Positions 60,761-64,000 of a stretch of DNA of 64,000 bases are shown in pieces. The stretch lies in assembly GCF_900142725.1 (NCBI RefSeq), contig NZ_FRBW01000005.1, positions 186,001 through 250,000 of the forward strand. Reading direction: 5' to 3'. Below the pieces are notes generated by a model. It was not told the DNA's origin and ran no database searches. It saw only the letters and a program-made list of their open reading frames with translations. A program made the translations under genes and the position numbers. Within the stretch, counting starts at the first letter, position 1, and each line of letters starts with the position of its first letter. The stretch comes from Roseibium suaedae (lineage in GTDB: Bacteria; Pseudomonadota; Alphaproteobacteria; Rhizobiales; Stappiaceae).

Positions 60761-61996
60761 ATGGAAGGCATCAGTCCGGGACGGAGCCGCGAACGCTCGC
60801 CTGCCTATCTTGCCAAGCGTGCCCGGCAACAGGCAGGTTGGGTGTTCGCGGCTCCCTACCGGCCGTTCTTTCTCGGCGCGTCCCTACTTGCAGCTCTTGC
60901 CGTACCGTTGTGGGTGCTTTTCTATCTGAACGGCACCCCTCAGGTCGGAGGACTTGAAGGCCTTCCCTGGCATCTTCGGGCGATGGTACCCGGCTTCGCC
61001 GGAGCGGTCATGTGCGGCTATCTTCTGTCAGCCACTCCGAACTGGAGCGGGCACCTTCCTGCTTCAGGCTGGCCTCTGGCGGCGCTGTTTGGCACTTGGG
61101 CTCTGCCAACCCTTTTGCTGTTCCTGCCACTGCCCTTGCCAGGCTTGGGCATGGTCTTGCTTGAAGCCATGTTCCCATTGCTGGGCACCATGGTTCTGGC
61201 GCGCGAGATCCGGCGCAGGCCCTCGGCACGGGCGTTCCTCTCCCTGTTTGCCTTTCTGTCTATATCATCGGCAGCCGCCCTCATGCGGATCGCCCTGCTC
61301 GCAGGGGTGGGCCTTGCAGACACAGTCACGGCAGCCATACCCGTGCTGCTTCTCCTGGTCCTGAATGTCATTGCCCTGATCGGCGGCAAGCTGGTTCCGA
61401 GCCTGACGCGAACGTCCCTGGAGAACCGGACCGATGCCAGCCATGTGCGGGTCTATCCCTGGCTCGACCGGCTGGCGCTACTCAGTCTTGCTGCTGTACT
61501 TTCAGGCCTTGTTGTCACGCAAGGCAGCGGATTGGCGTTCTTCATCCTCTGCCTGTTCACTGGTGCAACGCATCTGCTTCGCCTCATCCTGTGGCAAGGC
61601 TGGCGCTTGCGGCGGCTGGAGGTCATCGCGCTCCATGCAGCTTATGCCTGGCTGTGTGCGGGACTTTTTCTGCTTGGGTTTTCCGCTCTGCCTGAGAGCT
61701 TTCCCGGATCGGATGCCGCCTTTCACGCAGCAGGTGCCGGGGCGATCGGCGGCATGACCATGGCCGTGATGGCAAGGCTTGTGCTGCCACGCGGCGAGAA
61801 AGGCTCAACAGTTCTCCGGCTTGTCCATCTGTCTCTGGCACTGGTGCAGCTGGCAGCAGCTTCCCGTGTGACAGCCGGTATCTGGCTCACCTTCCGGATC
61901 GAGTTGCTTTGCCTTGCTTCCGCATTCTGGGGTCTGGCCTGGGCAATCTTCTCGATTGCCCAGGTGATAGAGGCAAGGAAGGACGTCAGCAGGTGA
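60761..61996 (+). CDS. nnrS: NnrS family protein
   Basis: A 411-residue membrane protein with about twelve hydrophobic segments. The N-terminal W-V-F-A-A-P-Y-R-P-F-F-L-G motif, WHLRAMVPGFAGAVMCGYLLSATPNW region (residues 67-92) and the GGKLVPSLTRTSL and GAIGGMTMAVMARL motifs are typical of NnrS, a heme- and copper-containing inner-membrane protein linked to nitric-oxide tolerance. It starts three bases after hemN. Its 3' end overlaps the convergent norD gene by 11 bases. Confidence 0.92.
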   Translation: MEGISPGRSRERSPAYLAKRARQQAGWVFAAPYRPFFLGASLLAALAVPLWVLFYLNGTPQVGGLEGLPWHLRAMVPGFAGAVMCGYLLSATPNWSGHLPASGWPLAALFGTWALPTLLLFLPLPLPGLGMVLLEAMFPLLGTMVLAREIRRRPSARAFLSLFAFLSISSAAALMRIALLAGVGLADTVTAAIPVLLLLVLNVIALIGGKLVPSLTRTSLENRTDASHVRVYPWLDRLALLSLAAVLSGLVVTQGSGLAFFILCLFTGATHLLRLILWQGWRLRRLEVIALHAAYAWLCAGLFLLGFSALPESFPGSDAAFHAAGAGAIGGMTMAVMARLVLPRGEKGSTVLRLVHLSLALVQLAAASRVTAGIWLTFRIELLCLASAFWGLAWAIFSIAQVIEARKDVSR

Positions 61997-63917
61997 GCTG
62001 CCGGTAAATAGCCGGCAGGGCGGAAGGCAGACGCTCCGGATTGGAAATGATCGAATAGGCGCCTCTGCCGAAGAGATAGGGGAAATAGTCCCGCGCCGCC
62101 TCGTCGACTGTGACACCGAAGACCTTCAGCCCCTGTTTCCGGGCCTCCCGGATCGCGGCACGCGTATCCTCAATGCCATAGCGGCCTTCATAATAATCGA
62201 TATCATTCGGCTTGCCGTCGGTGAGGATCAGCAGAAGCCGGTGCCTCTGCGGGCGATCTGCCAGCTTTGCCGCTGCATGGCGGATAGCAGCACCCATCCG
62301 GGTGTATTGCCCCGGTTTCAGGGCATTGATGCGCCGGGTGACCTGTTCTCCAGCACGTTCATCAAACTCCTTCACCGTCTCGACACGCACCGCGTTGCGG
62401 CGGCGGGACGTGAAGGTGAAAATGGCATGCTCATCACCGCAGGCCGTCAGGCCCTGGCTCAGCGCCAGCAAGGCTGCCTTTTCCACGTCGAGAACGCGAT
62501 GCTCACCGATCCAGGCATCTGTTGAAAGCGAAACATCCATGAGCACGGCCATGGAAAGATCCCTCTCGATCGCCCGGCCGCACAGGAAGAGATTGTCGCT
62601 GCCGGCCCCTCCTGCTGCCCGGTCGGCTGCCGCCCTGACCACGGCCGTCAAATCCAGATCGTCACCGTCTGGCTGGCCATGGAGCACCACACGGCGCGGG
62701 CGCAAGGCCTCGAAATGACGGCGGACGGAACGGATCTGACGCCGCATGGCCTCATCCGGTTCCCAGTCCTCGCCTTGCTCTTGCGCTCTGGAGGCAATCA
62801 CCCGGCAATGGTCCGGCCGGTGCGCGTTCAGCTTCCAGTCCCACTCGGGATAGGTCAGGCCACTGTCCAGCGCCCCGTCCTCCGCGTCTCCCGGAGCGAG
62901 GTCCAGATCCATCTTCAGACGCACGCCGGTCTTCTGGCTGTTGGAGCCAATCGTCAGTTCAGACAAGTCATCGGCTGCCTGTTTTGCCCCTTCCTCGTCG
63001 TCCTCATCGACCCGCCTGTTCACATTCACCATCTCGGCGAGGGAAAAGATCGTCTCGAACCGGTGGAAATAGAGCGGGTCGCCCCGGTCGCTGTGGTCCG
63101 TATCCCGGCGTTCCGCCTGACGCTGCTTGGTGTCCATCGGCACGGAAGCGCCCGGCGCCTCCTCTGGTTCATCCGCACGGCCTTTCCCCTTGTCGAACCT
63201 GAGTTCCCCGAACAAGGGCACGGGCAAAAAGGGCCGGTATCCGCGGGAAGCCTTCAGAGTATCCAGGGTAACCGAAGGATCCTCGATCGCTCGCAGCAAT
63301 GGATTGTCCGAGGTTCTCTTGCCGCCCAGCATGGCTCTGATCGCCTCTTCCATCTGAGCTTCTGTCCTGGGCAACGACCGGTCAGGCCGTGCCTCCAGTG
63401 CCGCTGCCTTCAGCCGGTGATAGAGCGGCCGCAGGCCCGGCCAGGCTGTCAGCGTCGTACGGGTGGCCAGGATGGCAAGACGCAGGCGCTGGATGTCCCT
63501 GGCCAGAAGATTGTCCGGCACAGGCCCCTCCTGGTTCGAGGCAGCAATCGCCGCAGGCGCATGGGCGAACCAGGCCGCCAGCCACTCATAAAGAGCGGCA
63601 TTGTCGTGGTTATCCGGAAAGCAGTCGATCACCGGCGGCAGCCGCAGGGTTGAGGCATCCAGTACGGCGGGTGCAATCTTCTCCGTGCCAAGCCCTGCCT
63701 TGCGGAGCAAGGACAGTCTGTGATGAGAGGCCGCTGGAGCACTCTCCGTCAGCCGGATCGCACCGTCCCCTCCAAAGGCCCGGAACAAAACGCCAAGCCG
63801 GACCCGCATGTCTTTCAGATTGACCGCGGCCTCCGGGTGGCGGGGCAGGCTGGTCAGCCCGCCGACAAGCCTGTGCCAGTGTTCACCGATGAATTCTTCG
63901 GGCTCGAAGATGGACAT
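61986..63917 (-). CDS. norD: Nitric oxide reductase activation protein NorD
   Basis: A 643-residue NorD protein. The C-terminal von Willebrand factor A domain has the MIDAS motif DVSLSTD (D-x-S-x-S, about residue 457) and the LILTDGKPNDIDYYEGRYG-type segment near residue 570; the long, charged N-terminal part is typical. NorD works with the AAA+ ATPase NorQ to insert the non-heme iron into the NorBC nitric oxide reductase. ATG 63917 is chosen; the frame extends nine codons upstream into norQ. It lies four bases after the norQ stop. Confidence 0.93.
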   Translation of the reverse strand: MSIFEPEEFIGEHWHRLVGGLTSLPRHPEAAVNLKDMRVRLGVLFRAFGGDGAIRLTESAPAASHHRLSLLRKAGLGTEKIAPAVLDASTLRLPPVIDCFPDNHDNAALYEWLAAWFAHAPAAIAASNQEGPVPDNLLARDIQRLRLAILATRTTLTAWPGLRPLYHRLKAAALEARPDRSLPRTEAQMEEAIRAMLGGKRTSDNPLLRAIEDPSVTLDTLKASRGYRPFLPVPLFGELRFDKGKGRADEPEEAPGASVPMDTKQRQAERRDTDHSDRGDPLYFHRFETIFSLAEMVNVNRRVDEDDEEGAKQAADDLSELTIGSNSQKTGVRLKMDLDLAPGDAEDGALDSGLTYPEWDWKLNAHRPDHCRVIASRAQEQGEDWEPDEAMRRQIRSVRRHFEALRPRRVVLHGQPDGDDLDLTAVVRAAADRAAGGAGSDNLFLCGRAIERDLSMAVLMDVSLSTDAWIGEHRVLDVEKAALLALSQGLTACGDEHAIFTFTSRRRNAVRVETVKEFDERAGEQVTRRINALKPGQYTRMGAAIRHAAAKLADRPQRHRLLLILTDGKPNDIDYYEGRYGIEDTRAAIREARKQGLKVFGVTVDEAARDYFPYLFGRGAYSIISNPERLPSALPAIYRQLTC

Positions 63918-63921
63918 GGCA

Positions 63922-64000
63922 TCACCCCAGGGCCAGTTCAGCAACGCGGGCCAAAGCGCTCTGGATATCCGGATCGTCGCTGAGGGGCTGCAGAAGGGCC
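63922..64000 (-). CDS. norQ: NorQ, C-terminal end (truncated by window edge)
   Basis: Only the last 25 codons are inside the window. They read ...LLQPLSDDPDIQSALARVAELALG and match the PL(S/T)DDPD tail of NorQ/CbbQ AAA+ proteins. Its position immediately upstream of norD on the same strand fits the norCBQD order. The rest of the gene, and presumably norCB, lie beyond the right edge. Confidence 0.8.
   Translation of the reverse strand, partial: ALLQPLSDDPDIQSALARVAELALG

Noticed and set aside
1..64000. CRISPR arrays, tRNA/rRNA genes, insertion sequences, prophage or integrase genes
   Set aside because: No regularly spaced repeats, cloverleaf-like sequences, rRNA signatures, transposase or phage proteins were seen on reading both strands; a tRNAscan-SE or Infernal run would be needed to exclude small RNAs.

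Overview
The window is GC-rich, densely packed chromosomal DNA. Its gene repertoire fits a metabolically versatile, denitrifying alphaproteobacterium (inference; a Stappiaceae/Rhizobiales or Rhodobacterales background is plausible). I see TRAP and TTT transporters, many ABC importers, LysR/LacI/ROK regulators, a norQD-nnrS-hemN block and a D-tartrate dehydratase. I found no rRNA, tRNA, CRISPR array, transposase or phage gene.

Layout. (1) 23-7739: an SDR, then a minus-strand 5-oxoprolinase operon (pxpA, a biotin-carrier-like protein without its lysine, pxpC, pxpB, accC, accB). Divergent from it are a class I aminotransferase and an RraA-like aldolase/oxaloacetate decarboxylase. (2) 8155-14905: a TRAP transporter (dctMQP, minus) divergent from an idonate/gluconate set (gluconate 5-dehydrogenase, gluconokinase, 2-hydroxyacid dehydrogenase, L-idonate 5-dehydrogenase). 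(3) 14960-24806: a tartrate island with D-tartrate dehydratase (tarD), two LysR regulators, a TctC receptor, a fused TctA-TctB permease, two tartrate dehydrogenase paralogues and a glycerate kinase/hydroxypyruvate reductase. (4) 24991-27717: Nudix protein, LysR, cupin, SDR. (5) 27969-34598: an operon of a D-serine-deaminase-like PLP enzyme, a polar amino-acid ABC importer, RidA, a zinc deacylase and a LacI regulator, behind a promoter carrying two copies of a near-palindromic operator. (6) 34885-44645: LacI, a PotDBCA-type ABC importer, nucleoside hydrolase, adenine deaminase, M20 amidohydrolase and phosphoribosyltransferase, probably nucleoside/purine uptake and salvage. (7) 44675-50998: an Fbp-type ABC importer (minus) ending in a PP2C-like phosphatase, divergent from a ROK regulator. 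(8) 51123-58709: a sugar ABC importer operon ending in a cytoplasmic heparinase II/III-like protein, divergent from a LacI regulator. (9) 58706-64000: a denitrification-associated block with two small proteins, hemN, nnrS, norD and the 3' end of norQ.

Most modules combine an importer with the enzymes for its presumed cargo and a local regulator, so the region reads as a row of independent substrate-utilisation islands. The least explained items are the lysine-less biotin carrier, the PP2C protein in an importer operon, the predicted N-acyl amino-acid pathway of module 5, and several regulatory or structural DNA elements: twin operators, a triple hairpin inside an ABC operon, and a 171-bp palindromic repeat inside the purine operon.
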